From: Apodemus sylvaticus
Lineage: Eukaryota > Chordata > Mammalia > Rodentia > Muridae
Direction: 5' to 3'
DNA: 64,000 nucleotides
Assembly: GCF_947179515.1 (NCBI RefSeq)
Contig: NC_067473.1
Span: 122,984,909 to 123,048,908 of the forward strand
Under the pieces are notes generated by a model. That model saw only the letters and a list, made by a program, of their open reading frames with translations, made no database searches and was not told the DNA's origin. The position numbers and the translations under genes are program-made. Of the stretch, positions 13,308-24,164 are shown in pieces (within the stretch, counting starts at the first letter, position 1; every line of letters starts with the position of its first letter).

Positions 13308-13429
13308 TCCCAAGCACCACCTAAACTGGACAACGTGATGCATTCCTATATTTTAGAGATCAATGATCAGAGGTTCAGGTTATACTTACACAGTGAGTTT
13401 TGAGGTCAACTTGGGCCATTTTGTTTGTT

Positions 13430-13552
13430 CTCAGACAGTGGTTCTTTTTGTAGCAGTCCTGGAACTTACTTTGTAGATCAAGCTGGCCTTGAACTCAAGA
13501 GATCTGCCTGCTGCTATCCCCCAAGTGTTGGGACTAAAGGCCTGTACCACAC
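13430..13552 (-). repeat. B1 SINE, reverse
   Basis: Reverse B1: 'gtagatcaagctggccttgaactcaagagatctgcctgctgc' and 'gttgggactaaaggcctgtaccac'. Confidence 0.8.
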
Positions 13553-14138
13553 CTTTTTTTAATACAAAAAATTCTAGGCCACCCAAAACTACATAGCGAA
13601 ACTTTGTTTCCAAATAAAAGCACTACAAATCCAAATGTTACACTAAAAGTAACCCACAGTAAGCATATAATCCATATATTATAATCCACCTTACATTGTG
13701 CCATTTTGTGACTCTAACATGTATTAAAGTGTTACAAAGCCTTCCTGACCCCAGCTTCCCAACACTTATTACCTGCTAACAATGTATCTGTGCAGGTGTA
13801 CTCATGTGTTTATTTTCAAGAGAAAAGTTGCTACAATTTTAAACAGTTTATTTGAAAAGCTACTTAAGGTGACTACAAATGTAGCCAGCAGAAACCAGGC
13901 TAACTTCACTAACCAGTAGCTTCAAATTGGCTGATAAGAGAGAGCTCGGGTTTTGCTTACTGTGGTTAAAGTGGGCCCCAGTTCCTGAGTCTAAGTGGCA
14001 GCTTAAGAATGGTTCATTTGCTGAGCCAGAATATTAACTGAAGAAAAAGAAAACCATAAACCAAGATAAGTGCATTCATTATTTATTTTTAAACCTTGTA
14101 CAATTGTACTGTTCCGCCGAAAACCCCATCTAATGTGA

Positions 14139-14286
14139 TTTTTTTTTCTGCGACAGGGTTTCTCTGTGTAGCCCTGGCTGTCCTGGAAGTCACTCTGTAG
14201 ACCAGGTTGGCCTCGAACTCAGAAAAAATCTGCCTGCCTCTGTCTCCCAAGTGCTGGGATTAAAGGCGTGCACCACCATGCCTGGC
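14139..14286 (-). repeat. B1 SINE, reverse
   Basis: Full-length reverse B1 with a T-run at its left edge (the poly(A) tail), GACAGGGTTTCTCTGTGTAG and GGATTAAAGGCGTGCACC. Close to consensus. Confidence 0.93.
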
Positions 14287-14598
14287 AAAGGACTTATATA
14301 TAGGCTACCTTAGACATGCTCCTGAACTCTCTGGGTCACAGGTCCTATAAATGAGGAAAGCTTCCTTTCCATTACTTCCTTGCCTCCTGTAGAGGCTCCT
14401 TTCAGTTACAGGGTCTGTAGGGCAAAGAGGTACATTCCCCACTTTCCCAGGCAAGAGGAAGGGGAGGAGACTGTGTTTCATTAAAACACTTGCCAACAAA
14501 TAGAAATGTGATCAAGATTATGGGCATTGTTAGTCACCCTATTCAGCCTAAATGTCTACTGCAAAAATCCTGAAGCATTTATTTCTAATGAGCAAGAG

Positions 14599-14622
14599 GT
14601 GTGTGTGTGTGTGTGTGTGTGT
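14599..14622. repeat. (GT)12 microsatellite
   Basis: An uninterrupted GT dinucleotide run, about 350 bp upstream of the CpG island. Confidence 0.97.
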
Positions 14623-15137
14623 AATTAGACAGTAGCATATCTCTACACAGCTCAAGGGGAGTGGATGAACATTGCAGGCAGGCACTGAGAGGGACCGGCG
14701 ACACCTTCCCAAGCCCAATGGAGAAGTATAGCCCAGAGGCTTTCCAAAACGCAATCAGTGCCTGCCAAAGCTGCTTTACTCAAATCGCGAAGGGGAGGGG
14801 CATGAGACTGCACAAGTCTGGGCTCCAGGGTTGAGCAGCTATTTTAAAAATGGGCCTGGGGCATCTGCACACTTGCCTGGTCCGGCCAGAAGCATGCACA
14901 TCCTCGGAGCTTTAAAAACAGAAAGCTACCATCCATCCCGGGGAAGGTAGCGGGAGCTCAGTGCATTCCCAGGAAACCGCTCACTTGCAACTTCTCGGCG
15001 CGGCGCCAGTCAAGGGCCAGGCCCGCTTCTTCTGCCTGGAAGCGGAGCCTACGGGATCTGCAGCACCTGCCCGGCCAAGGCCTGCGGGCCTCAGCTCCGG
15101 CGGCAGCGGCGGCGTTCCGGTGCGCGCGCGCGCTCAG

Positions 15138-15142
15138 CCAAT
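15138..15142 (+). promoter_or_regulatory. CCAAT box (NF-Y type)
   Basis: CTCAGCCAATCGCG matches the extended NF-Y consensus and lies about 110 bp upstream of the likely start region. Confidence 0.6.
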
Positions 15143-15249
15143 CGCGTGCTCGCCCGCCCCCCGCCGCCGCGGTGAGGCTGGCGCCGGGAAGAGGAAGAGG
15201 AACATTCGCCCTCCTCCTCCCAGCGCGCGGGCGGCGGCGGCAGCGGCAC

Positions 15250-15498
15250 CGGGGTCACGAACTCTGACCTTTCACTGACAAAAACAATAACAAAGCGCGG
15301 TCCCTCCGCGACCCCGGCGGCGCCAGGGCCCGGCCCGCCGCCCCGCTCCGCACCGGCCCGCAGCGGCGTCCCGGCCGCCCGAGCCCCCGGGCTTCTGCCC
15401 TCCGGCGCCCGATCGGCCTGCGCCCAGCCCTCCTTGCCGGGGGCGCCGGCCGCAGACACGGGACCTGCTCCGCGGTTGTTGTGGCGCCCAACCCTGAG
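15250..15498 (+). other. Nr2c2: Nr2c2 exon 1 (5' UTR), start approximate
   Basis: A strong donor, CCTGAG|GTAAGAGC, marks the right end at 15498 inside the CpG island. I infer a non-coding first exon because the coding start lies in exon 2 or 3. The left end cannot be read from sequence; the start is probably dispersed in the 15.1-15.3 kb region. The exon end reads TGGCGCCCAACCCTGAG, which happens to resemble a retroviral primer-binding site but sits in an ordinary CpG island. Confidence 0.6.
15253..15269. promoter_or_regulatory. Inverted nuclear-receptor half-sites
   Basis: GGTCA at 15253-15257 and TGACC at 15265-15269 face each other with a 7-nt spacer; the second extends to TGACCTTTC. These are AGGTCA-type half-sites, close to the presumed start. 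Binding by any receptor is inference. Confidence 0.35.
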
Positions 15499-15556
15499 GT
15501 AAGAGCAAGCCTGCCGGGCCGAGCCGTGGCGCAGCGGAGGACAGGCCTGCGCCGCC

Positions 15557-15991
15557 ATGGAGGCCGCGGAGGCTGAACGCGGCCTTTTACCTTTGCCACG
15601 GGGCGGCGGCGGGCCGCTTGCGCTTTGCATAGTGGGCCGGGCCGCGCCCTCCCCTCCCCTCTCTTCCACTCCCCTCCCCGCCCGCGGCCGAGCCGGGCGA
15701 GCTGCTGTCCTGACCGGGCCGGCCGCGCGCCGCGGGGGCGGAGGGGGACTGCCCGCGGCCCCGCCTCACGCCTGGCCCTCCGCCAGCGCCGCCATCTTGT
15801 CCCTGCGGCGCCGGCCGGCCAGGCTCCCCTCCGCGCGTGCCTGGCCTGCCCGCTTCTTCCTGTGTTCCCTGCTCCTCACCCCAGCACTCCCCGCTTGCCG
15901 TTGGCTGCCACCCTGGCCCAACCGCCGTTTTTTCCGGACTAGGAGGGTGGAAGGGGAGGGAGGGAGGCGTGGGCAGGGCACGACCTCCTGA
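15557..15991 (+). other. Open frame in CpG island with strong Kozak ATG, probably not coding
   Basis: GCCGCCATGG at 15551-15560 starts a 144-codon frame immediately downstream of the exon 1 donor. The product is Arg/Ala/Pro/Gly-rich with no recognisable domain. High GC content suppresses stop codons, and the opposite strand is equally open (frames at 15091-15669, 15587-16192 and 15766-16329), so coding status is unlikely. The motif also fits a YY1-type CCGCCATGG element. It could matter if transcripts start or continue through here. Confidence 0.2.
15788..15799 (-). promoter_or_regulatory. YY1-type site
   Basis: GCCGCCATCTTG matches the core YY1 element (reverse complement CAAGATGGCGGC), which is typically found just downstream of start sites in CpG-island promoters. 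Confidence 0.6.
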
Positions 15992-17164
15992 GTGACGGCC
16001 GTGCTGGCCAATCGTCCCCCGTATAGGAGGGCCACGGCCTGCGGCGCCGCCCCCCGAGGCTGTGCTGGTTGGTCCAAGTGGGAGAGGGAGGTCCCGGGGG
16101 CCGATAGTGCGGGGCGTGAGGCCGGGTGGGCCAGCCTCTGAGGAACTTGGTGGGTGTCGGGCTGGGAAGCTGATGATGCTTTTTGAACCCATGGCGCGGC
16201 TTGGAGGGAAGAGCTCGTCGGCACACGGAGGCTCTTCGGGGTTCGCGCTTTCCTCTCGACTCTGGACGGAGTCTCTCTGGCGGGCTCAATTTCAGTCAAT
16301 GAAATTGGGACACCAGGCGTTCTTGCCAAGCCGCTCCTCTCTTCTCAGCATTGTTTCCAAGCTACTCTGCGAGCCTCAACGTAATTTGCAAATGGTGGTG
16401 TTAGGTTTTTTCTTCTTATTGTGGTGCTGGGCACCGCCCTGCCGTTGAGTAACATCCCTAGTCCCAAAATGGTGATGTGGAAAAATATGATAAGGAACCA
16501 ACTGGAGTGGAAAACTTGTGAGGTGATTCTCTTTCCTTCGTTCATTAAACACAGATGTGCATAGTTTTAGGCACGGGATACTTCCAGAGATTCAACTGAC
16601 CTGGTCAAGAAGCCATTCTCCCTCAAAAGTTTTTGGATGCTGAAGGGGATACAAAGGCTTAGAGAATGTTCAGTTCCAAGGAAGGAACTGGATGATGTGC
16701 TGAAGGAATCGTGAGAGCATTAATTTAGATTGGATGACGAAGCCAGGCTTCACTGAGAATGTGATGTTTGAATAGATTTCAGGAAAAGAGCTGGGTTCTG
16801 GATAGCAAGCTTGAAGATGGGAAGGGAAGGCTTTCCCACACTTTTTGTTGAGTAAATTGTTGATGATACTACTGATAACTAAAGTGCTGCAATATTTAAT
16901 TGGTGCATTTTTACCCAGACTTGACAGTTAGGGTAGCATGACAAGCAAGAAAATGTCCATTATACTAGGCAAGGAATTTTAATTGAACTTCAGTAGACAT
17001 TCTTTTAACATTTATTTTTCCCAGAGATAAAAATTGATTGATGCTATGAAGCTTCTGAAAATCTCATTTGTTTATCAAAGTGAAAAGCAAATTTTACAAA
17101 ATATGTTAGCTTCCATTGGAAAGTCTAATAACTAAAATATTTGTGTAATAACATAATAGGAAGG

Positions 17165-17332
17165 CCTGGCTAGCAGGTAGGAAACCTCAACTTTCATCCC
17201 TAGCACTGCATAAACTTATTTAGTGGTGCATCCCAGTACTGGGGAGGTGGAGGCAGGATCAGAAGTTTCAGTGACATCCTTGGCTACATAGAGTTTTACA
17301 CCAGCCTGGGCTATAAGATCTGGTATCCAAAA
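17165..17332 (+). repeat. B4-type SINE
   Basis: An ID-like head ('gctagcaggtaggaaacc', 'catccctagcactgc') is followed by a B1-like body with 'cccagtactggggaggtggaggcagg'. Diverged. Confidence 0.6.
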
Positions 17333-17524
17333 TAAAATATTTAAAATTAAACAATATCTTTTAAATAATACTAGCAGTTAACGGTTTTAACTCTTTCTTT
17401 GGATATTTCAAGAGATAGTGTAAGTTAAGCCAAGCAAACATTTCCAAAAAGAGATTGGAGTAAGCTTTCCCAAAGTGACTTGCATCCCAGTGGGTTCTAC
17501 ATTGTGAATTTTAAAGTTTTCTTG

Positions 17525-17682
17525 AGCCAGGTGGTGGCGGCACACGCCTTTAATCCCAGCATGTGGGAGGCAGAGGCAGGCGGATTTCTGAGTTCGAGGC
17601 CAGCCTGGTCTACAGAGTGAGTTCCAAGACAGCCAGGACTATACAGAAAAACCCTGTCTCAAAAAAAAAAAAAAAAAAAAAA
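17525..17682 (+). repeat. B1 SINE with long poly(A)
   Basis: Near-consensus B1 (GCCAGGTGGTGGCGGCACAC, GAGGCCAGCCTGGTCTACAG) ending CTGTCTC plus an A-run of about 22 nt. The intact tail suggests a fairly recent insertion. Confidence 0.95.
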
Positions 17683-18079
17683 GTAAATAAAGTTTTCTTG
17701 AATATTTATGAGGTGATAGAATGTTCGTGGAATGAAGTGACCATCCCCCATAACCCCAAAACATGGTGGCTCTTCCTTTTGGGTTCTCTCTCTCCAAAAG
17801 TTAGAAATTTTAAAATTACAATACAATTGGTATTGTAATGATATCTGATCCTTTAAGGATGTAGACGCTTCTATCAGGCACATGGGTGAAAAAGTGCCCT
17901 GTTACCTTAGTTTCTGATAACAGCAAGAATAGCCTAATTACAGCTTCAAGACTGTCCAGCCACAAAGGGGCATTCTAGTAAGAGACACAGTGATCAATAT
18001 GCAGCTGCAGTTTTCTCCAGTTACTTTGTATCTAACTCCTTGTCAGTCTGTAATCAATCATACTTTTAGGAAGAGATCC

Positions 18080-18185
18080 AGGTGTGGTGGCTTAAGACTT
18101 GATTCCCATGCACAGGAGGCAAGAGTTCTAGGCCAGCCAGGGCTACATAATGAGAACTCTGTATTGGGAGTAGAGTCTGTGTCAA
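18080..18185 (+). repeat. Diverged B1 fragment
   Basis: GGTGTGGTGGCTTAAGACTT followed by 'aggccagccagggctacataatgaga'; internal deletions. Confidence 0.6.
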
Positions 18186-18221
18186 CAGTCTCTTCACTTT
18201 GTAAGAGGAGTTCTAGGAAGT

Positions 18222-18362
18222 TTTAAGGGGTTTTTGTTTAGGTCTGTTGTTTGGTTTGAGATGTTGTCTAGGTTGGCCTTTTAACCCTGGCCCCTAGTGA
18301 TCCTTCTGTGTTAGCCTCTGAGCAGCTGAGGCTTTAGGCTGGTCTGTGCTACCCTGCCTAGG
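18222..18362 (-). repeat. B1-type SINE, reverse, diverged
   Basis: 'ggtttgagatgttgtctaggttggcc' and 'gctgaggctttaggctggtctgtgctacc' read as an old reverse B1. Confidence 0.5.
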
Positions 18363-18886
18363 TGGAGAAATTTTTAATTCAAGGAGCCAAGCAACCTGGT
18401 GTGATAGAAGGATCTTGGGTCGTGGAGTCAGAAAAACTTGGTTCTAGAATCTTGAGTAGGCAGGCAGTCTTTGTTAGATTTATTATACATTTGTGAACTG
18501 GGAAAAAGGGAGCCAACACTAAGATGAGAGAATGGGTGAGGAGCTGCCCCAGTAACTGCAGACAAGGGAGGTGAGACTCTGGTGAGATGGCCTGTATCAT
18601 GCTTGAGTGGTTCCATATACTGAGGTTCACATTTGGGTATTTGAGTTCTGTATGCAGTTTGCTCCAAAGGTTTGAAGTATTAGAGTGGACACCAATAGGA
18701 ATCATCTGTGAAGAGAGCTTAGCATCTCAAGGGGACTGAAGCCAGTCTGGGCCACATAATGAGTTCCAGGCTTACAATCCTGTCTTGAAAAACAGAGTAG
18801 GAAAAGGCCCTGAAGCTCATTGAAACTTGATATAAATTCCCTGCATTTTAGTGTGTCTTGCTTTATTGCTGACTATTAAAAGCTGA

Positions 18887-18888
<2 letters not shown>

Positions 18889-18954
<66 letters not shown>
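18889..18954. repeat. (TC)33 microsatellite
   Basis: A perfect 66-nt TC run with a short imperfect continuation to about 18963. It is a homopurine/homopyrimidine tract capable of triplex (H-DNA) structure and complementary to the (GA)n tract at 23595. Confidence 0.98.
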
Positions 18955-18963
<9 letters not shown>

Positions 18964-19952
18964 ATCTCCAGCCCTGTGTAGCCTGGAGATTCATTTGGCT
19001 ATGCCCTTGAGTGCTGGGATCAAAGGTATATGTTATTATATCTCACTTAATGGATGTCCTCCTGTGTGTGATCATCTTCTGAAATTCATGTTTCTATCAC
19101 ACACTGTAGAAGATGGTTTTTTGGTCTTTGGAGGTTTAACTTGCCTAAAGACTGACATTCTTTGTCATCCTTTGCTATCATGTTGTTCCTTCCCTATAAC
19201 CTTTGCCACTTTCTGTGAATTCTGGTCACTAGGATACCCCTCCTTATTACTGAAAAGATAGTGTTGAAGCAGGAAGAACTTTCTATCTAAGGGCACGACA
19301 GCCTACACTTTCAACTGGCATAGCTTATAGTGATGAGAAGATGGTGTGTGTTTAGGGGGAACTGAAGCCTAACTCAGGACATTGGTATGGGCATTTGTTT
19401 AGGGATAGTTTAGCCAGGTTCATACCTTGGCATCTGGGCATCTTGAAGAAATGAGAAGTGAAATGTTAAGAACAGGAAATGAATAAGTTAGTGCAGGCTT
19501 TTAACTGGACTTGATGAGGCAGTCTTGTATTTTAGAAAGTATATGTCAATGAAAGTCAGTTTCAGGGTAAAATATGATTTATAGGTAATAAAAAGTACCT
19601 CCTCAATTGTACTAATAAAGATTTAAAACCCTTTAATAGGTGGTGACATGACAATGTCATTTTGTATTTACTGATAACCCCAAAGATTTTTTGGAAATGT
19701 TAAAATGTAGAAAGGAATTTCATTGCAAGATTATAATTTTCTCCAGTTTCGATTCATAGGCAGTGTGGAAGAATGTACTTGGATCTGGAGCAAAGGGCAG
19801 CTCTTAGGGGAAATGAGGCTGGCAGGATGGTCTTAAAGGCGAGAGCTCTCCAGGCACCTTCCTCGTTTACCTTTACTGCTCTGTGTAGTAAGAAACAGCT
19901 ATACAGGAGCTAAAAAAGGTTCCTACCTATGTAAAGGTTCCATAGGTGCCAG

Positions 19953-20010
19953 GACTTCTACACCTAGGCCTACACAGAGAAACCCTTGTCTCAAAACAAC
20001 AATCACAAAA
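19953..20010 (+). repeat. B1 3' fragment sharing a variant tail with 21061-21196
   Basis: CCAGGACTTCTACACC through CTTGTCTCAAAACAACAATC is a B1 3' end with a non-consensus tail. The same 26-nt tail occurs at 21171-21196. Confidence 0.65.
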
Positions 20011-20419
20011 TTCTAACACTGGCTGATTGGCTGCCTCTTGAGAAATTGCTCAATGTTGGAATGCTTCACTATGCATTTTCCCCAGGGTCTTTTATTCTAC
20101 ATTCTGATTGTGTATTAATAGAATATGTCAGAAATGACATTTATATTGCTCATGGTCCTCTCTTCCACACACCTATTCTGCAGTAACACAAGATTTACTA
20201 GGTTGATAAGTATTATGATTATTTTTCTAGAGAGATATAAGATATTCCCTTATAGGGTGTGTAATTGAACCAGGTATAGTAGTACATACTTGTGATCCTA
20301 GTTCTGCATCTTCTAGTGTGTGACAGGATCATGAGTGAATGAATGATGGTGATAAATATTATATGATTAGCAACAAAGTAAGAAACACTAAAATCTGGAG
20401 ATATACAGAATGAGGGGCC

Positions 20420-20500
20420 TACCTCAGGTGTGAGGTGGGAGGATGACAAGTTTGAGGCCAGCCTAGGCTACATAGTGAAATCCTATCTCAGAAAAGCAAA
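20420..20500 (+). repeat. B1/B4 3' fragment
   Basis: 'gaggtgggaggatgacaagtttgaggccagcctaggctacatagtgaaatcctatctcag' is the 3' part of a B1-type SINE; a possible 5' part lies at 20265-20315. Confidence 0.65.
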
Positions 20501-21060
20501 AACTAAAAAGTAAATGAAAATAAATAAAAGGGTTTGAAGTGGAAATCAGTGGTAAAACTTACTTAGAAAGTAAGACCTGGGCATGATGGCTTACACCGTT
20601 GATCTCAGCAGAGACAGGTAGATAACTGAGTTAAAGACAAGTCAGAGCAAGATCTCAGTAAGGACTGAGTAAGACTATTTACAGAAGCACTAATAAAAGA
20701 GTTCCAGCCTGGAAACAAGCTGAAACTCACTAGCTGTAAATGAGTGGGTTATGGTATAGTCATGTGTTAGAATCCTAGACAGTAATGAAAATGGACTGCA
20801 AGAGAAGCAAAACACACATAAAATATATTGCATATAGTTAAAAACAAGCAAAAATCATCCTTGATAATAGATATTAGGAGAAGAAAGGCAAGTTAATGAT
20901 AACAGGGGAGGTGCATCAGAGACTTCAGTCTGCTGGTACTGTTGTTTTCTGGTGTGAATATGTAGTCTGTTAGTGGACAGACATCACAATGTTTAGTTTG
21001 AGAACTTTTGTATTTGCATGTTGTAGTTCAGTAAAATTATTACTTAAAAGTGTTAAAACT

Positions 21061-21196
21061 TGCCAGGTGGTGGTGCATGCCTTTAATCCCAGCACTTAGG
21101 ATTTGAGTTTGAGGTCAGCTTGGTCTACAGAGTTCCAGGACTACTACATCCAGGGCTATACAGAGAAATCCTTGTCTCAAAACAACAATCACAAAA
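21061..21196 (+). repeat. B1 SINE, variant
   Basis: GCCAGGTGGTGGTGCATGCC head with an internal deletion after CCCAGCACTTAGG and a tail CTTGTCTCAAAACAACAATC shared with 19985-20010. Confidence 0.85.
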
Positions 21197-21342
21197 GTGT
21201 TAAAAATTATCCTCACTACTTATTTTTTATCTTAACAATTCTGGTCAGTATAATTACTGTATAACTAAAACATTAAAAGTATTTTTGAATTTCTAAGAAA
21301 TTGTCGTGGTGGAGTTGGATTATAAATTCTGGGTAGCAGTAC

Positions 21343-21428
21343 TAAGTATGTAACATAGAAATGAGCAGTTGTTTAAATTATTAAATATTCTAGCCTATGA
21401 ATGAAAGAGATAAGTAACTGATACCCTG
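21343..21428 (+). repeat. Inverted duplication, left arm
   Basis: The reverse complement of 22812-22897. The core 21395-21427 (33 nt, containing ATGAATGAAAGAGATAAG) matches exactly, and flanking positions match with a few substitutions and a 1-nt indel. Not a repeat I recognise. Confidence 0.9.
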
Positions 21429-22595
21429 TTACTCTTTTTCTTCCTTGATTTTTGTTTTTCTTGGGAAGTTATTTTGAAATATAATGTGATCTAGAGGTAT
21501 AAGTTTTAAAGTCAGGGTGGTATGAGTTGGCACTTCATTAGCAGCTGGATCACTTTAAACATGTTTCCTTGTGTGTCCGTTCTTCTAACTTCCTTGTTGG
21601 AGCTTATACATCATACTAAAGTGTGCTGAGAATCAAAACTTTTCTAGTTTGACAGAAAATAAGTCATAGGTACCCAGAAGTCTGTCCTACTTTTCCAGTT
21701 GTCTACCCCTGGCTCATTCTAACAGAAACAGAATCAATATCATTACATGTAAGTCGTTGGTAGGATGAGGGAGCTCTCCACCACATTAACCTGTAGTGTA
21801 GGAACAACATGGCTATGGAAGCTGCTGCTTTTCTATGCTCTCCATTCCTTGCTCTCCTGCTTCCCTTGAGAATGTTATTTGTGCTTTTTCTTACTGGAAG
21901 AAGAAACTAGTCTCCTTTGGATGGGCATGATGGGTAGGAAATCACATGACCCAGAGAACTGGTCATGGATTTAAGCTTGGCCTTAGGGACATCTAAAGGG
22001 CATGTTTTCTACTGAAGAACATTAGTATTGTATTAAACTTTGTTTTTGTTTTTTTTTTTTTCATGTCCTAATTTCATGTCCTAGTCCTAAATCCTAATCT
22101 GACATCTAATCTGTGGCTTTGTGTTTATTTTATGTCATAGATTTTTATTTTTCCATGAATATAAATAGGTTTCTACATGGGTCTGACCTAGGCCTTCTGC
22201 ACGTATGTTACAGTTGTGTAGCTTGGTCTTCTTGTGGGACTCCTCTAACAGTGGGAGTGGGGGCTGTCTCTGATCCTTTTTGCCTGATTTTGGGACCCGT
22301 TTCCTCTTACTGGGTTGCCTCATCCAGCCTTAACTTGAGAGGAGGTGCTTAGTCTTATTGTAACTTGATATGCCAGGTTTGGTTGATACCCTGGAAGGCT
22401 TATTACCCTTTTCAGAAGGGAAATGGAGGAGGAATGAGGTTAGAGGAGTAAAGGGGAGAGGGAAAGGGAGGAGGGAAACTGTGGTTGGGATGAAATATAT
22501 AAGAGAACAGATACACTTTTAAAAATGTAAAAAGAAATAGGTTTCTAACAATATACTTAAACTATATCATTTAATACTATCTAATAGTATCTTAC

Positions 22596-22702
22596 CAGCT
22601 GGCCTTGAATTCACAGGCCTTGGTCTACCTCTACCTCCTAAATGCTGAGATTAAAGGTGTGTGCCATCATGATGGGCCTGCCTGCATGCCTGCCTGCCTT
22701 TA
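22596..22702 (-). repeat. B1 fragment, reverse, with (CCTG)n
   Basis: 'ccagctggccttgaattcacaggcc' and 'gagattaaaggtgtgtgccatc' are reverse B1; a short CCTG-rich run ends it. Confidence 0.7.
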
Positions 22703-22811
22703 GTTTTCAAATGATCGTTAGATATTGCTTTGTGGGCTGAGGGGTGGTTAGGGTCTCTTACTACCTAATCCTGGAATTTACTACATAAAAGAAGCTAGTT
22801 TCAAACAGCAA

Positions 22812-22897
22812 TAGGGTATCAGTTACTTATCTCTTTCATTCATAGACTAGGACATTTAATTAATTTAAACAGTTGCTAATTTCTAAATGTTACACTT
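22812..22897 (-). repeat. Inverted duplication, right arm
   Basis: Reverse-complement partner of 21343-21428; exact core at 22813-22845. The arms are separated by about 1.38 kb. Confidence 0.9.
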
Positions 22898-22931
22898 GGG
22901 ATCAAAAAGGCATAATCCCTACAGTGACCTT

Positions 22932-23086
22932 GATTTTTTTTTTTTTTAAACCTCCTGAGACAGGGTTTCTGTGTGTAGTCTTGGCTGTTATGGAATTTAT
23001 TCTCTAGACCAGGCTGGCTTCAAACTCAGATCCACCTGCCTCTGCCTCCTGAATGCTGAAAAGATGTATGCTACCACTGCCCAACC
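22932..23086 (-). repeat. B1 SINE, reverse
   Basis: A T-run, then GAGACAGGGTTTCTGTGTGT and 'gaccaggctggcttcaaactcagatcc'; moderately diverged full-length B1. Confidence 0.88.
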
Positions 23087-23591
23087 TTGACTTACATTAT
23101 TTCAGATTATACCCTAATTCAGCCCTTTAATTTTGCCCAGCTTGCAGCTTCACAATGTGAATTATTGATTATTTTTATTATCTGATAAATAATTATCTGG
23201 TTGTTTATACAACATACATACAGTTCAGATCTACAGTTGGGTAGTATGTTTCATAGCTTTAGTTTCTGCCTTCATGTTTCTTTGTTTTTTGAGAAGGTAA
23301 AAGCAGCATCTTCAACAAATAGTAGATGCAACATACTATGAGTTCTAGGTTCAGTGTAAACATTTTACATCTAGTTTTGATAGTCTGATGTGGTTAGCAT
23401 TAGAGAGATCAGCTTAGTGCCTGAGCTTCACAACCAGGGAGACTTGCTTAGTATAATAGGCACTTTGAATGCTGTTAAGTTCTTGTTTTGGTAGGCAGTG
23501 CATATGCATGAGTGATTTGAATTACTTGATCATGAAAGGAAAGACTCCAGTTACTGAAGACAGTTTCTCTGTTGCTGAGTGTCATAGCTAT

Positions 23592-23594
<3 letters not shown>

Positions 23595-23647
<53 letters not shown>
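23595..23647. repeat. (GA)n microsatellite
   Basis: A perfect 53-nt AG run. On the intron 1 transcript it is complementary to the (UC)n made from 18889-18954. Confidence 0.98.
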
Positions 23648-23654
<7 letters not shown>

Positions 23655-24164
23655 TTCCCATCAAGAGCCTGATTGGCTGTGTTAGGGTCCTGCTTAGCTG
23701 AAGACAGGGTTTCATCAGCTGTCAGTCTTCTGTGAGTCTGGAAGAGTTCATTTGTGCCCTTGTTACCCTGTAGTCTGTACCACAGTTTTTACTTACTGTG
23801 CTCTGCTGTCATCATTTGCTGCTCAGGATGACTCGTTAGTTTGAATTAAATTTAAGGATCTACCTTCATTTCTTACTGTTGTCATGGATTCTTTACTGGC
23901 TTTTGTCTGCACTATTACTTTTCCTGTCCTCTCCACCCTGCTATCAAAAAGTTTCTTTTGTTGAAAATCAGAGACAATCATGTTAAAGCTATTCATGGTT
24001 CTCCAGCATCCAGTGTCAGCCTCTGACCTCGCCCATAGTTTTTGGCATATTGCCCGCTGTTCCTCAAATACCTCATTCTGTGTTAGACTTGTTGGTTCCT
24101 TAAGAACTGTCCTTCCTGCTTAGAATACTCTCTATTCTTCCTTTCTTTGATAAATTCCCACCTT

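Larger units (their letters stand above)
1..14900. other. Intergenic region upstream of Nr2c2
   Basis: I see no supportable coding exon here; open frames are short and mostly cross repeats. The stretch holds SINEs, LTR-like fragments, a rearranged L1 and short microsatellites, listed separately where clear. Weak ID-like remnants on the minus strand lie near 740-830 and 11530-11615. From established mammalian gene order the upstream neighbour should be Fgd5, but I could not identify any Fgd5 exon or 3' UTR here. The 9.6-12.2 kb part shows no recognisable gene. Confidence 0.6.
14950..16300 (+). promoter_or_regulatory. Nr2c2: CpG-island promoter of Nr2c2
   Basis: A sharp switch from AT-rich repeat sequence to very GC- and CpG-rich DNA with no SINEs. 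No TATA box is evident. Visible elements are a CCAAT box at 15138-15142, an alternating CG tract at 15121-15133, many GC boxes, a YY1-type site at 15788-15799, and a second CCAAT at 16008-16012. Nuclear-receptor half-sites lie at 15253-15269. The island contains the first exon donor at 15499. This is the pattern of a broadly expressed gene with dispersed start sites. Divergent (antisense) transcription from such islands is common but cannot be shown here. Boundaries are by eye. Confidence 0.9.

Noticed and set aside
15482..15498. TGGCGCCCAACCCTGAG resembles a tRNA-Lys retroviral primer-binding site
   Set aside because: It is the end of the Nr2c2 first exon in a CpG island with no LTR or retroviral sequence next to it; chance match.
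15091..16329. Long minus-strand open frames of 187-201 codons across the CpG island
   Set aside because: Arg/Pro/Gly/Ala-rich, overlapping in several frames, no domain; explained by GC richness that removes stop codons.
22679..22702. Short regularly repeated CCTG units
   Set aside because: Simple tandem repeat at a B1 end, not an array with spacers.
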